Of a stretch of 55,946 nucleotides of DNA, positions 8,380 through 17,754 are shown piece by piece. The notes below the pieces were generated by a model. The model saw nothing but the letters and a program-made list of their open reading frames with translations. It was not told where the DNA came from and did no database searches. This DNA is from Christensenella sp964438705 (GTDB lineage: Bacteria > Bacillota > Clostridia > Christensenellales > Christensenellaceae). Both the position numbers and the translations under genes were made by a program. The DNA lies in NCBI GenBank assembly GCA_964438705.1, contig CAYTKQ010000021.1, positions 1 to 55,946 on the forward strand, given 5' to 3'. Within the stretch, counting starts at the first letter, position 1. Each line of letters starts with the position of its first letter.

Positions 8380-8865
8380 TTATTTCTCGATTGCCTGTGC
8401 AATTTGCTTTCCGGACAGACGATACGTCGTCCAGTCGCTCATCGGCGTCGCGCCCATAAAATGATAAAAATCAATCGAGGGCTGATTCCAGTCAAGGCAC
8501 GTCCATTCCAGCCGTGGGCATCCGTGCCGCACAGCCTCGGCGGCGACCGCCTGAAACAGTTGTTTTCCAATGCCCAGACCGCGCTTGTCCTCGTCTACAA
8601 ATAGGTCCTCCAAATAAAGGCCTGTGCGTCCCTGAAAGGTCGAAAAATTTTCAAAATACAAAGCAAAGCCCACGGCCTGTCCTTCATATTCCGCGATCAG
8701 CACCTGAGCGGCGCCGCGCTCAAACACAAATGTTTCCAGTGACTCTGCCGTCGCGACGACCTGATCGCTCATCTTTTCATAGGCCGCTATCTTTTTAATA
8801 AACGCAAGGATCAGCCCGGCGTCCTCTTTTTGCGCCAGACGTATGTTCAGTTTTTGTTTTAACAC
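8380..8865 (-). CDS. GNAT acetyltransferase, diamine/thialysine N-acetyltransferase-like
   Basis: A 161-residue acetyltransferase resembling spermidine/spermine or thialysine acetyltransferases. The core LYLEDLFVDEDKRGLGIGKQ carries the acetyl-CoA loop (RGLGIGKQ), and the C-terminus CLDWNQPSIDFYHFMGA, with its W-N-x-x-S-I-x-F-Y pattern, is typical of the subgroup. It probably acetylates a primary amine such as a polyamine. The chosen start is GTG 8865 with GGGAAG upstream, which gives the standard length; the frame is open 49 codons further without similarity to the family. Its stop codon touches the right end of the inverted-repeat element. Confidence 0.82.
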   Translation of the reverse strand: MLKQKLNIRLAQKEDAGLILAFIKKIAAYEKMSDQVVATAESLETFVFERGAAQVLIAEYEGQAVGFALYFENFSTFQGRTGLYLEDLFVDEDKRGLGIGKQLFQAVAAEAVRHGCPRLEWTCLDWNQPSIDFYHFMGATPMSDWTTYRLSGKQIAQAIEK

Positions 8866-8925
8866 GAGAAATTCTTCCCATCCGATTATTTTCTTTAGAA
8901 TACCATAGAAAGAAGACGGCTTCAA

Positions 8926-8960
8926 TAAAAAAAAGCGGCGCTTACCTGCGCAAACGCCGC
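8926..8960 (-). terminator. Intrinsic terminator of the PTS IIC-like gene
   Basis: On the minus strand GCGGCG and CGCCGC form a stem followed by a run of eight or more T residues, ten bases after the stop codon. Confidence 0.85.
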
Positions 8961-8969
8961 GTGCTTTGT

Positions 8970-10007
8970 TCAGCTCATCATCTCGAGCTTTAAGTCCTGC
9001 GGACGAATCCATCCGGCTTTGCGCATGATGGCCGCAAAAATGAGGGTGATGACTGCGGGTAGGATGAAATGCACGAGGGCGATCTCAAAGATCAGCATGG
9101 CAGGCGGGACGGAATCGCTCATCGCCGCCCAAGCGCCAAACTGGCCCACGAGGCCGGAGGTACCCATGCCCGCACCGGTGGAGGTGTTCGTCATCTGAAA
9201 CACCATCGTAGAGATCGGCCCCACAACGGCGGAGGCAATGATGGGCGGAAGCCATATCTGCGGACGTCGTAAAATATTCGGCACCTGCAGCATGGAGGTT
9301 CCAAGCCCCTGCGCAAGAAGCCCGCCCCAGCCGTTTTCCTTAAAGCTCATGACCGCAAAGCCGATCATGTTTGCGCAGCATCCCGCAACAGCGGCGCCCG
9401 CCGCAAGTCCGCTGATGCCCATCATGATGCACAGGGCAGCGGAGCTGATGGGCAGGGTTAAAACCATACCCACGATCACAGAAACGATGATGCCCATGGG
9501 CAAGGGGGCGAGCACCGTTGCGGAATTTACGAATTCGCCCAGCCAGGTCATGAAGCTGTTCAGCGGCGGGCCGACCAGCAGGCCGATGAAGCCGCCCGCG
9601 AGGATCGTCACAATGGGGGAGACGATGATATCGACAGGTGTTTTTCCCGCCACGAGCCGGCCGATCTCCGCACCCACAAGCGCCGCGACATATGCGCCGA
9701 CAGGGCCGCCCATCGCGTAGCCAAACGCACCCGTTGCGGCGGACGAGAAAATGACGAGCGGTTTGTTTTTGAGCCCATATGCTATGGCAACGCCGATTGC
9801 CGCGCCCACCACCGGCGATTTCGCGCTCAGCACCTCCGTGAACTGCGCAAGCACCGAAAGGCCCGGGATCGTCGCGAGCTGGGAGATGATAAGCCCGATG
9901 ATCAGGCTGGAGAACAGGCCGAGCGCCATAGCGCCCATTCCGTCGATAAACCAGCGCTTCGCATACTTTTTGACAATTTCCTTAACGTGACTGTTGTTTT
10001 GCTGCAT
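8970..10007 (-). CDS. PTS_EIIC_2 (PfoR-like) membrane protein
   Basis: A 345-residue integral membrane protein with about nine or ten spans and long Gly/Ala-rich stretches (GVAIAYGLKNKP, ATGAFGYAMGGPVGAYVAALVGAEIG). It resembles the PfoR-type PTS IIC proteins, which look like the membrane component of a sugar phosphotransferase system. No IIA or IIB gene is nearby, so transport through the PTS is uncertain; members of this group have also been described as regulators. The start is ATG 10007 with AGGAGG nine bases upstream; the frame continues upstream without a ribosome site. It is monocistronic, preceded by a roughly 300-base leader and followed by a terminator. Confidence 0.75.
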   Translation of the reverse strand: MQQNNSHVKEIVKKYAKRWFIDGMGAMALGLFSSLIIGLIISQLATIPGLSVLAQFTEVLSAKSPVVGAAIGVAIAYGLKNKPLVIFSSAATGAFGYAMGGPVGAYVAALVGAEIGRLVAGKTPVDIIVSPIVTILAGGFIGLLVGPPLNSFMTWLGEFVNSATVLAPLPMGIIVSVIVGMVLTLPISSAALCIMMGISGLAAGAAVAGCCANMIGFAVMSFKENGWGGLLAQGLGTSMLQVPNILRRPQIWLPPIIASAVVGPISTMVFQMTNTSTGAGMGTSGLVGQFGAWAAMSDSVPPAMLIFEIALVHFILPAVITLIFAAIMRKAGWIRPQDLKLEMMS

Positions 10008-10318
10008 AAAAAAACGACCTCCTAAAAAGTAGATATTGGTATGCGCTTTCGCGCGTGCGAATATGGTACTTTTAAGCGGTACGTATACCCGAAACATCTG
10101 TTTCTGACTTAAAAACCGCATGTCTTTAACTGCAAGCGGCACCGGAAAGATATAGATATATGCGCAACGATCTTGAACCGGGGGATGTCGTCAGGAATCA
10201 ATCCGTTTTACAAGCGCTTATGTGCGCGCCGTAAAACATCCTCTAGCAGGGGATCGTCGGGAAGGGGGCGCAGCCTCCGTCCCGGAGCACCTTTCGGTGC
10301 GTTTGCTCGTATATTATA
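10008..10318 (-). promoter_or_regulatory. Long structured 5' leader of the PTS IIC-like gene with probable promoter
   Basis: The 354-base gap between the PTS IIC-like gene and the histidine kinase gene holds no gene. On the minus strand a TATAAT box (about 10311-10316) would start an mRNA leader of roughly 300 bases. Early in it are consecutive hairpins: GCACC-GAAA-GGTGC, CTCC-GGGACG-GAGG and ATCC-CCTGCTAGA-GGAT. Nearer the gene is CGCGCGAAAGCGC. The spacing and hairpin series resemble a cis-acting RNA, but it does not match a riboswitch family I can recognise. Confidence 0.4.
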
Positions 10319-10353
10319 CAAAAAAACGACCCTGTTGGCAAGACAGGATCGTG
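10319..10353 (-). terminator. Terminator of the two-component operon
   Basis: CGATCCTGT-CTTGCCA-ACAGGGTCG (one mismatch) is followed on the minus strand by a T-run. Confidence 0.85.
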
Positions 10354-10361
10354 AAAAAATA

Positions 10362-11704
<1,343 letters not shown>

Positions 11705-11708
<4 letters not shown>

Positions 11709-12382
11709 ACGTATCGTTCCGCCTTATAACCGAGCCCGCGGATGGTCACGATTTTGAATTCGTCCAAATCATCAAATTTTTCGCGCAGGCGCTTGATGTG
11801 CACGTCCACCGTGCGTTCGTCCGCTTCCGCGTCCATCCCCCAGATTTCGTCCATCAGCTGCTGCCGCGTAAAAATCTTTTTGGGGTAGGAGAGCAGCTTG
11901 AACAAAAGATAAAATTCCTTTTTCGGAAGTTCGTAAAGTTTGCCGTGCACCCGCACCGAAAGGCTGTCATAATCGAGCTCGATGTCCTCGCCGATCAAGA
12001 GCCTGTGCTCGTTGGCAATGTTGGCGCGCCGCAAAAGAGCCGCTACGCGCAGCAGCATCTCGTCCATGTCGATGGGCTTGACCATGTAATCGTCCGTGCC
12101 CACCAGAAACCCCCGTTTTTTGTCTTCAAAGGCTTCACGTGCGGTCACCATCAGGATGGGCAGGGTATATTCCGCCTGCCTCAGCGCCTCTGTGAGCGCA
12201 TATCCGTCCATGTTGGGCATCATGATATCGCTGATGATGAGGTCGATGTGCTCTTTGTCCATCACAAAAAGCGCCTCTTCGCCATCCTCCGCGTGGTAGA
12301 CCTCATAACCCTCGCGTTCCAAATAGGTTGCCATCAGCCGTCTTAAATTTTTATCATCCTCCACGACGAGTATATGAAACAT
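11705..12382 (-). CDS. OmpR/PhoB-family response regulator
   Basis: A 225-residue DNA-binding regulator phosphorylated by the adjacent kinase. The receiver domain spans about 1-120 with the acidic pocket Glu8/Asp9/Asp10, the phosphoacceptor Asp52 in SDIMMPNMDG and Lys102 in YMVKPID. The C-terminal winged helix spans about 130-225 and contains ERTVDVHIKRLREKF. The start is ATG 12382, where the receiver begins, with GGAG ten bases upstream; the frame is open 30 codons further without family similarity. It is transcribed as the first gene of a regulator-kinase operon, divergent from gadB. Confidence 0.94.
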
Positions 12383-12426
12383 AAAAACGCTCCGTTTCCG
12401 TTCGATCTGTGCCTGTATATACTTAT

Positions 12427-12435
12427 AGTATAGCA
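12427..12435 (-). promoter_or_regulatory. Extended -10 element of the two-component operon
   Basis: On the minus strand TGCTATACT lies about 45 bases before the regulator start codon. The -35 region is weak. Confidence 0.5.
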
Positions 12436-12555
12436 TCAATGTGAACCGGGAATGAAGTTTTTTCAGAGGCATTATATAATAGGAAAAGAAAGAAACATTA
12501 AAAAATGAAAAAAAAAGGGTTTATTATTTCCCACGCGCTTTAAATATAGCATAGT

Positions 12556-12567
12556 TGTTCATGAACA
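12556..12567. promoter_or_regulatory. Palindrome upstream of gadB
   Basis: TGTTCATGAACA is a perfect 12-bp palindrome 46 bases before the gadB start, closely followed by a second half-site GTTCAT. It is a plausible operator for the adjacent response regulator or another repressor. Confidence 0.5.
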
Positions 12568-12613
12568 GTTCATAATCGCAAGCGGTCAAAAATTTATTTA
12601 GGAGTGATGTAAA

Positions 12614-14014
12614 ATGTTACACGTCAACAGACCTTTGAAAAAGGACAAAATCTTCTCACCCAATCTCGCGGTTTTCGAAGCAGATGAAGCAATGCCGAAA
12701 AACGCGCTCAATGAAAAGGCTATTCCCGCCGAGGTGGCTTATCGGCTCATCAAAGACGAACTGATCGACGAGGGCAACGCAAGGCAAAACCTCGCGACCT
12801 TCTGTCAGACGTATATGGAGCCCGAAGTGACCAAGCTGATGGGCGAGACCCTTGCGGTAAACGCCATCGACAAATCGGAATATCCGCAGATGACAGAGGT
12901 GGAAAACCGCTGCGTCAATATCATCGCGAGCCTGTGGCACGGCAAGGAAGGCGAAACGATGGGAACATCCACCGTCGGTTCTTCGGAGGCGTGTATGCTC
13001 GGCGGCATGGCCATGAAATTCCGCTGGCGCGATCTTGCGGAAAAAGCGGGCATCGACACCAAAGCGAAAAAACCGAATCTGGTGATTTCATCGGGCTATC
13101 AGGTGTGCTGGGAAAAATTCTGTGTATACTGGGATATTGATATGCGCCTCGTGCCGCTCGACGAACAGCACATGAGCATGAATATGGACACCGTGATGGA
13201 CTATGTGGATGATTACACCATCGGCATCGTCGGCATCCTTGGCATCACCTACACGGGTAAATTCGACGACATCAAAAAGCTCGATGAACTTGTGGAAAAG
13301 CATAACAAGACGGCAAAAGTGCCGATCGGCATTCACGTGGACGGCGCGTCCGGCGGCATGTTCGCCCCCTTCGTAGACCCGAAGCTCGAATGGGATTTCC
13401 GGTTGAAAAATGTGCATTCCATCAACACCTCCGGTCATAAATACGGCCTCGTATACCCGGGTATCGGCTGGGTACTGTGGAAGAGCAAGGAATATCTGCC
13501 GGAGCGGCTGATTTTCTACGTCAACTATCTGGGCGGGGAACAGCCGACGATGGCCATCAACTTCTCGCGTTCGGGAAGCCAGATCATCGGACAGTACTAC
13601 ATCTTTTTGCGCTATGGCATGGAAGGGCTCAAGATGGTGCAGAAGCACACGCGGGACGTGGGACTGCACATCATAGAGGCGATCAAGAATTTTGGCATCT
13701 TTGAAATTTACAACGACGGCAAAAACCTCCCGGTTCTGTGCTATAAACTCAAGAGCCCGGATGAGCATAAATGGACGCTCTATGAATTGGCTGACAGACT
13801 CGCAATGAAGGGTTGGCAGGTACCGGCCTACACGCTGCCCGCAAACCTTACGGATGTGGCGATCCAGCGTTATGTGGTACGTGCGGACCTTTCATACAAC
13901 ATGGCGGACGCGCTCATCGAGGACATGCGCATGGCGATCGAATACCTCGAGAAGAACACGCAGGTAGACGCGCCCGGCAAGACGAAAAAGGGAGCGCAGG
14001 GCTTCACGCACTAA
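12614..14014 (+). CDS. gadB: Glutamate decarboxylase
   Basis: A 466-residue PLP enzyme converting glutamate to GABA and CO2, consuming a proton. Length and sequence match the bacterial GadA/B group. The PLP lysine is Lys276 in NTSGHKYGLV, the same number as in E. coli GadB, and the cofactor-binding segments GTSTVGSSEACML and HVDGASGG are present. The start has AGGAGTG eight bases upstream. It forms an operon with the downstream antiporter, giving the classic glutamate-dependent acid-resistance module. The C-terminus ends KTKKGAQGFTH, retaining the His-containing tail that closes the active site at neutral pH in E. coli. Regulation is probably through the palindrome at 12556. Confidence 0.96.
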   Translation: MLHVNRPLKKDKIFSPNLAVFEADEAMPKNALNEKAIPAEVAYRLIKDELIDEGNARQNLATFCQTYMEPEVTKLMGETLAVNAIDKSEYPQMTEVENRCVNIIASLWHGKEGETMGTSTVGSSEACMLGGMAMKFRWRDLAEKAGIDTKAKKPNLVISSGYQVCWEKFCVYWDIDMRLVPLDEQHMSMNMDTVMDYVDDYTIGIVGILGITYTGKFDDIKKLDELVEKHNKTAKVPIGIHVDGASGGMFAPFVDPKLEWDFRLKNVHSINTSGHKYGLVYPGIGWVLWKSKEYLPERLIFYVNYLGGEQPTMAINFSRSGSQIIGQYYIFLRYGMEGLKMVQKHTRDVGLHIIEAIKNFGIFEIYNDGKNLPVLCYKLKSPDEHKWTLYELADRLAMKGWQVPAYTLPANLTDVAIQRYVVRADLSYNMADALIEDMRMAIEYLEKNTQVDAPGKTKKGAQGFTH

Positions 14015-14027
14015 GCGAACCGATGCC

Positions 14028-14060
14028 CCGGAGCCCACGGAAACAAATCGCGGGCTCCGG
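14028..14060 (+). other. Intercistronic hairpin between gadB and gadC
   Basis: CCGGAGCCC (14028-14036) and GGGCTCCGG (14052-14060) form a perfect 9-bp stem with no T-run. It may stabilise the gadB message or partly block read-through to gadC. Confidence 0.7.
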
Positions 14061-14103
14061 ATACTCTCGAAAAAAAGAACGATTTATCAAGGAGGTAACA
14101 AAA

Positions 14104-15636
14104 ATGAAAAGTGCTTCGGCTGTTGCATCGAGTAAAAAGCATTTGTCATTGTTTGGATTCTTTGCGATCACGGCCTCGATGGTCATGACCGTATACGAAT
14201 ACCCGACATTCGCGTCCTCCGGTTTTTCTCTGGTCTTTTACCTTCTCCTTGGCGGGGTCCTATGGTTCCTGCCTGTGGCGCTGTGCGCAGCAGAGATGGC
14301 GACGGTGAAGGGCTGGGATACTGGCGGCGTTTACACATGGTCGGGCAATATGCTCGGTGAAAAATGGGGATTTGCGAACATCTTTTTCCAGTGGTTTCAA
14401 ATTACGGTCGGCTTTGTCACGATGATCTATTTCATCCTCGGCGCGCTGTCCTATGTGCTCCACTGGGATGCGCTCAACAACAATCCCGTCATCAAATTTA
14501 TCGGCGTGCTGGTCATCTTCTGGGCGCTGACATTCTCGCAGTTCAAGGGCACAAAGCTGACCGCAAAGATTTCAAAGATTGGTTTTGTATTCGGCATTAT
14601 GATTCCTGCGATCGTACTGTTCGCGCTGTGCATCGGCTTCTTCGCCACAGGCGGCAAGAGTCTCATTCCGCTGGACGCGAAAGCGCTGGTGCCGGATTTC
14701 ACGAAGATCAACACAATGGTCGTATTCGTCTCGTTCATCCTCGCCTATGCGGGTATTGAGGCATCTGCGACACATGCCAACGAAATGACCAACGTCAAAA
14801 AGGATTATCCTCTGGCGATCATCATACTGGTTATCCTCGCGATCGTGCTGAATACGATCGGCGGCGTATCCATCGGCGCGGTGGTGCCTGAAAGCCAGCT
14901 CGGCCTTTCAACGGGTGTCATTCAAGGCTTTGAAGGGCTGGTGAATCACTTTGGCACCGGTATGGACTGGATCGTGAGTGTGATTGCGATTTTGATATCC
15001 GTAGGCGTAATCGCGGAGGTTTCCGCGTGGGTGGTCGGCCCCTCGTGGGGTATGCTGGAAGCGGGCAAAAATGGGCTGCTTCCCAAAAAATTATCTGAAA
15101 CCAACAAGCACGGCGTTCCGACCAAATTCCTGCTTTTGCAGGGCGTCATCGTGACGGTGTGGGCGGCGGTGCTGACGTTTGGCGGCGGCGGAAACAACGT
15201 TTCGTTCTTCACAGCCATTTCGCTGACAGTCATCATCTACATCGTGGGCTACATCATCTTCTTCCTCGCGTATATCAGACTTGTGCGCAAGCATTCGACG
15301 CAGGATCTGCCGCGGGCATTTGAGATATCCAAGAAGAAGCCGCTGAAGCTGATCCTCGCGTTTGCGGGGCTCATCGTTTCGATCTTCGCGCTTTGTATCT
15401 CGTTCATTCCGCCGTCCCAGCTGACAAGCCCGGGCGCGGCGACGCAATACCTGACGATCCTTATCATCAGCTTTGCGGTCGTGATATTCGTACCGTTCAT
15501 CATCTACCGCATTATGCGGAAGAAAAATCCGCTGCCGCCGGGCATGAAAATGCCGCCGCCGACGGAAGATGACGCGGAAACAACGCAGACAAAAGCACAG
15601 CCGACCGGGACTCCGGCGGGTGATGCCAAGCGGTGA
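14104..15636 (+). CDS. gadC: Glutamate/GABA antiporter (APC superfamily)
   Basis: A 510-residue transporter with about twelve spans that imports glutamate and exports GABA, completing the acid-resistance cycle with the adjacent decarboxylase. The first span region (SLFGFFAITASMVMTVYEYP) and the ASATHANEM segment fit the GadC subgroup. A 40-residue hydrophilic tail rich in Pro, Thr and Gln follows the last span, comparable to the C-terminal plug that shuts E. coli GadC at neutral pH. The start is ATG 14104 with AAGGAGG nine bases upstream; the open frame extends 97 codons into gadB out of frame with it and is not used. Confidence 0.93.
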   Translation: MKSASAVASSKKHLSLFGFFAITASMVMTVYEYPTFASSGFSLVFYLLLGGVLWFLPVALCAAEMATVKGWDTGGVYTWSGNMLGEKWGFANIFFQWFQITVGFVTMIYFILGALSYVLHWDALNNNPVIKFIGVLVIFWALTFSQFKGTKLTAKISKIGFVFGIMIPAIVLFALCIGFFATGGKSLIPLDAKALVPDFTKINTMVVFVSFILAYAGIEASATHANEMTNVKKDYPLAIIILVILAIVLNTIGGVSIGAVVPESQLGLSTGVIQGFEGLVNHFGTGMDWIVSVIAILISVGVIAEVSAWVVGPSWGMLEAGKNGLLPKKLSETNKHGVPTKFLLLQGVIVTVWAAVLTFGGGGNNVSFFTAISLTVIIYIVGYIIFFLAYIRLVRKHSTQDLPRAFEISKKKPLKLILAFAGLIVSIFALCISFIPPSQLTSPGAATQYLTILIISFAVVIFVPFIIYRIMRKKNPLPPGMKMPPPTEDDAETTQTKAQPTGTPAGDAKR

Positions 15637-15661
15637 ACCGCATAGGATATTGAGATGTCAT

Positions 15662-15719
15662 GCCGTATAAAAAACGGCAAGACAGGAGAAGGGCCGCCAT
15701 TTTCCATGGCGCCCCTTCT
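15662..15719. other. Two hairpins between convergent genes
   Basis: GCCGT-ATAAAAA-ACGGC (15662-15678) is followed by a long stem of AGAAGGG and CGCCAT with ATGGCG and CCCTTCT (15687-15719, one mismatch). Neither has a proper U-tract; together they probably end both gadC and the secreted-protein operon. Confidence 0.5.
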
Positions 15720-15724
15720 TCGGC

Positions 15725-16006
15725 TTAATCTGTTACGCAGTCATAAATCGCAATACCTGTCATACCGTTTTTATCGACAGTGTAAAAAGCTGCCGAACCA
15801 CTCAATTGGCCACGCTCCATTTTTTGAACAATGCTGTCTCTGTCGACAGGAGTGCTTTCTGAATTCACGGTCACAACACGTCCGTCCTTCGATAATGTTC
15901 CCATGTTCTCCAGTGAAATTGCGTAAGTCGCCGACGAGAAAGCCAGCAAGATCACAAGCACTACAAAAATAACAAGGGACTTTTGCGCTGCTGAATGTTG
16001 GTTCAT
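15725..16006 (-). CDS. Small exported protein of unknown function
   Basis: A 93-residue protein. Residues about 10-29 form one hydrophobic segment ending SSATYA, which reads as a signal peptide or anchor. The remaining 60 residues are soluble and end in a short Cys-containing motif (YDCVTD). The family is not recognised. GGAGGT is positioned six bases before the ATG. It is the last gene of a four-gene minus-strand set of small secreted proteins, and shares the island's lower G+C. Confidence 0.7.
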   Translation of the reverse strand: MNQHSAAQKSLVIFVVLVILLAFSSATYAISLENMGTLSKDGRVVTVNSESTPVDRDSIVQKMERGQLSGSAAFYTVDKNGMTGIAIYDCVTD

Positions 16007-16030
16007 AATGACCTCCTTTCCGCTTGCGGA

Positions 16031-16690
16031 TTAACTTGCATAATAGGTATATCCTTGAGAATTTATCATGTACATCCGAATAAAGCCGACATTTGCAAAA
16101 CCTGGGTTTATGATACTGGACGTACGATACCATTTCCCTTCGAGCAAGAGGTTCTCGCCCCGGTTGGTAACTGACTTTTTCATCCACTTTACCCCTTGAG
16201 CGTCGTTCAAGCCATATTTTGGGTTGCATGAGGAAAAACGCCAACTGGCCCCGATTTTTCTTGTCGCACCGGATGCACCCACAAAACCGCAATATACAGA
16301 ATCATTCCATGTATGCCGCACCACGATATCATAGATTCGAGACGTCACTGCTGCCCGGGAAGTGTTTTCGTTCAAACTCTCTCCGACAATAATTGACGTT
16401 TCAGTCTCCATTACGTTCCCGCTGCTGTCTTGCTCCCTTTCTATCCAGATATATTCTACGTTGGGCTGTAGCAGTGAAATGGATTTTGCCGTCATGAAAA
16501 AGGGAGAAGACAGAACAATGGTTTTTTCTGCGTTTATGGTTCGTTCCTCGTCAATATTTTCCTTTTGAGCATGGACACTAGAAGGCCTATGCGTTTTTTC
16601 CATTTCTGGTGCGGCCGCCATTGATGTTGAAAATGTGGAAAATGTCAGCAAGACAATTGTTAAGAAAATAATTAGGGATTTCTTTTTCAT
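16031..16690 (-). CDS. Secreted protein of unknown function
   Basis: A 219-residue exported protein with a clear signal peptide (MKKKSLIIFLTIVLLTFS... ending SMAAA). The mature region begins with a charged linker and then a beta-rich domain (IYDIVVRHTWNDSVYCGFVG, KIGASWRFSSCNP) with two Cys residues that could form a disulfide. The ending GKWYRTSSIINPGFANVGF resembles small immune-like or adhesion domains only in general composition. ATG 16690 is chosen because it starts the signal peptide and has AAGGAG eight bases upstream; the open frame continues 27 codons further. Product unknown; second to last gene of the secreted-protein operon. Confidence 0.7.
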   Translation of the reverse strand: MKKKSLIIFLTIVLLTFSTFSTSMAAAPEMEKTHRPSSVHAQKENIDEERTINAEKTIVLSSPFFMTAKSISLLQPNVEYIWIEREQDSSGNVMETETSIIVGESLNENTSRAAVTSRIYDIVVRHTWNDSVYCGFVGASGATRKIGASWRFSSCNPKYGLNDAQGVKWMKKSVTNRGENLLLEGKWYRTSSIINPGFANVGFIRMYMINSQGYTYYAS

Positions 16691-16778
16691 TGATATACTC
16701 CTTGGTTTGAGATGAAGTTTATTGCTGCTTGGGGCAAATGAATCCGCCAAGCAGCAATCATTACAAAACAAACGTTGA

Positions 16779-16934
16779 CTATAGTTTTTTGCGGAAATAT
16801 TTCCTCCATATTTTTTGGAAGACTATTATTCCAGCAACTATAAGCCCGACCCAAATAGCTATTGTTATCCACCCCGAAATTGTACCCGTTAAAGATGATG
16901 TCACTTCGGCGGCGGGTTCAGCACCTACAAACAT
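16779..16934 (-). CDS. 51-residue single-span membrane peptide
   Basis: A short gene with a very good ribosome site (AGGAGGT seven bases before ATG 16934). The protein has a short acidic N-terminus (GAEPAAEVTSS), one hydrophobic helix of about 20 residues (ISGWITIAIWVGLIVAGIIV) and a basic tail (KIWRKYFRKKL). That architecture is shared by filamentous-phage major coat proteins, some holins and some membrane-active peptides. No phage replication, Zot-like or maturation gene is nearby, so the family remains open. It sits between two secreted-protein genes on the same strand, 46 bases after one and 88 before the next, which argues it is part of that operon. Confidence 0.7.
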   Translation of the reverse strand: MFVGAEPAAEVTSSLTGTISGWITIAIWVGLIVAGIIVFQKIWRKYFRKKL

Positions 16935-16980
16935 AGAAAGCACCTCCTACAGAAAAGTTAAGAGCTACACTGAAGATCAA

Positions 16981-17481
16981 CTACATATTGTAGGAAACAG
17001 AGACTTTATTGTTTGAACCCGTACACGTTCCTCTAAGCCACATTCTTTTTTGAATAACTGGATCCTTCCAGTCCCAGTAAAGAGTGGCCGAAGTTGTGTT
17101 TCTCGAAAGGCTTGCGTTTGACCATGAAGAAACCCAAGCTGGTATTGCTGTTAAGGACCAATCATATGCTCTCGTACACTTGTTTCCGGTTACGGTCATA
17201 TAAAATTCTGCACTGCACGGCCCATAAATGTATATTCGCCAAGAGTTGGAAGATGCTCTGCCTTTGTTTATGATCGGTTCAATGCCTACTGTGTATTCTT
17301 GCCCATCAGCGCCAATACCTGTGTAGGATTGAGTTGGATTTTTATCCAGATTTGAAAAAACAACTTCACCCTGAGCGACGATAGGGTTGTTTTCTAACGG
17401 TTCCTGCGCAGCAAAAGCTACACTAGAAATAGAGAGTGTAGTAACCAGTGTTAAAATCATGGCAATAATTTTCTTTTTCAT
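16981..17481 (-). CDS. Secreted beta-rich protein, possibly DUF5626-like
   Basis: A 166-residue exported protein with a textbook signal peptide (MKKKIIAMILTLVTTLS...AFA). The mature domain is rich in Trp, Tyr, Ser and Thr and reads as a small beta-sandwich: SWRIYIYGPCSAEFYMTV, ATLYWDWKDPV and LRGTCTGSNNKVSVSYNM. Pieces resemble the small secreted DUF5626 group of Firmicutes, from memory only. AAGGAG is positioned seven bases before the ATG. It is the first full-length gene behind the sigma-type promoter at 17654-17684. Confidence 0.72.
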   Translation of the reverse strand: MKKKIIAMILTLVTTLSISSVAFAAQEPLENNPIVAQGEVVFSNLDKNPTQSYTGIGADGQEYTVGIEPIINKGRASSNSWRIYIYGPCSAEFYMTVTGNKCTRAYDWSLTAIPAWVSSWSNASLSRNTTSATLYWDWKDPVIQKRMWLRGTCTGSNNKVSVSYNM

Positions 17482-17596
17482 TTGTTTTCTCCTTTTTATA
17501 TCATATTTGGAAATTTCAAAGGGATTGCTTTTATCCCATCTAATAGATCACAACGCGGCAATGCTGTAGGGGATACTTTTTAGGTGCCGCATGTAT

Positions 17597-17620
17597 CTAT
17601 TGATTATCGGCTAATTCCAT
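17597..17620 (-). CDS. Possible 7-codon leader peptide
   Basis: ATG followed by six sense codons and TAG (MELADNQ), with GGAGG seven bases upstream, lies in the 5' leader of the minus-strand secreted-protein operon. The strong ribosome site suggests it is translated. It could be a regulatory leader peptide or a chance feature. Confidence 0.3.
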   Translation of the reverse strand: MELADNQ

Positions 17621-17653
17621 TGGACTGCCCTCCTTTGTGTTTGACCTTTTACC

Positions 17654-17684
17654 TATATAACTACACCGACCAAACAAATGGGGG
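17654..17684 (-). promoter_or_regulatory. Promoter of the minus-strand secreted-protein operon, sigma-specific motif
   Basis: On the minus strand CCCCCATTT (17684-17676) is separated by exactly nine bases from GTGTAGTTATATA (17666-17654). The same two blocks with the same spacing occur at 18237-18267 on the plus strand in front of another secreted-protein gene. They flank a sigma-factor gene. Confidence 0.75.
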
Positions 17685-17704
17685 GTAGTTTATTAAAAAT
17701 TTTA

Positions 17705-17713
17705 TGATATAAT
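17705..17713 (+). promoter_or_regulatory. Extended -10 promoter of the sigma-factor gene
   Basis: TGATATAAT lies about 40 bases before the ATG and looks like a housekeeping promoter, unlike those of the genes on either side. Confidence 0.6.
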
Positions 17714-17754
17714 CGAGTTAATTATAAAGATCTGTTTTGCTTGGGTGATTGACA

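Noticed and set aside
8012..8459. Overlapping frames of 118 codons on both strands inside and next to the inverted-repeat element
   Set aside because: No ribosome sites, no recognisable domain, and they cross a boundary of the element; the hairpin-rich sequence looks non-coding.
10008..10318. Leader compared with c-di-GMP, guanidine (ykkC and mini-ykkC), fluoride and THF riboswitches
   Set aside because: Only fragments such as GCAAAC and GGGACG are shared; the order and pairing of the conserved elements do not fit.
16779..16934. Coat-protein-like peptide taken as sign of a filamentous prophage
   Set aside because: No Zot-type ATPase, replication initiator, adsorption protein or integrase can be found around it.
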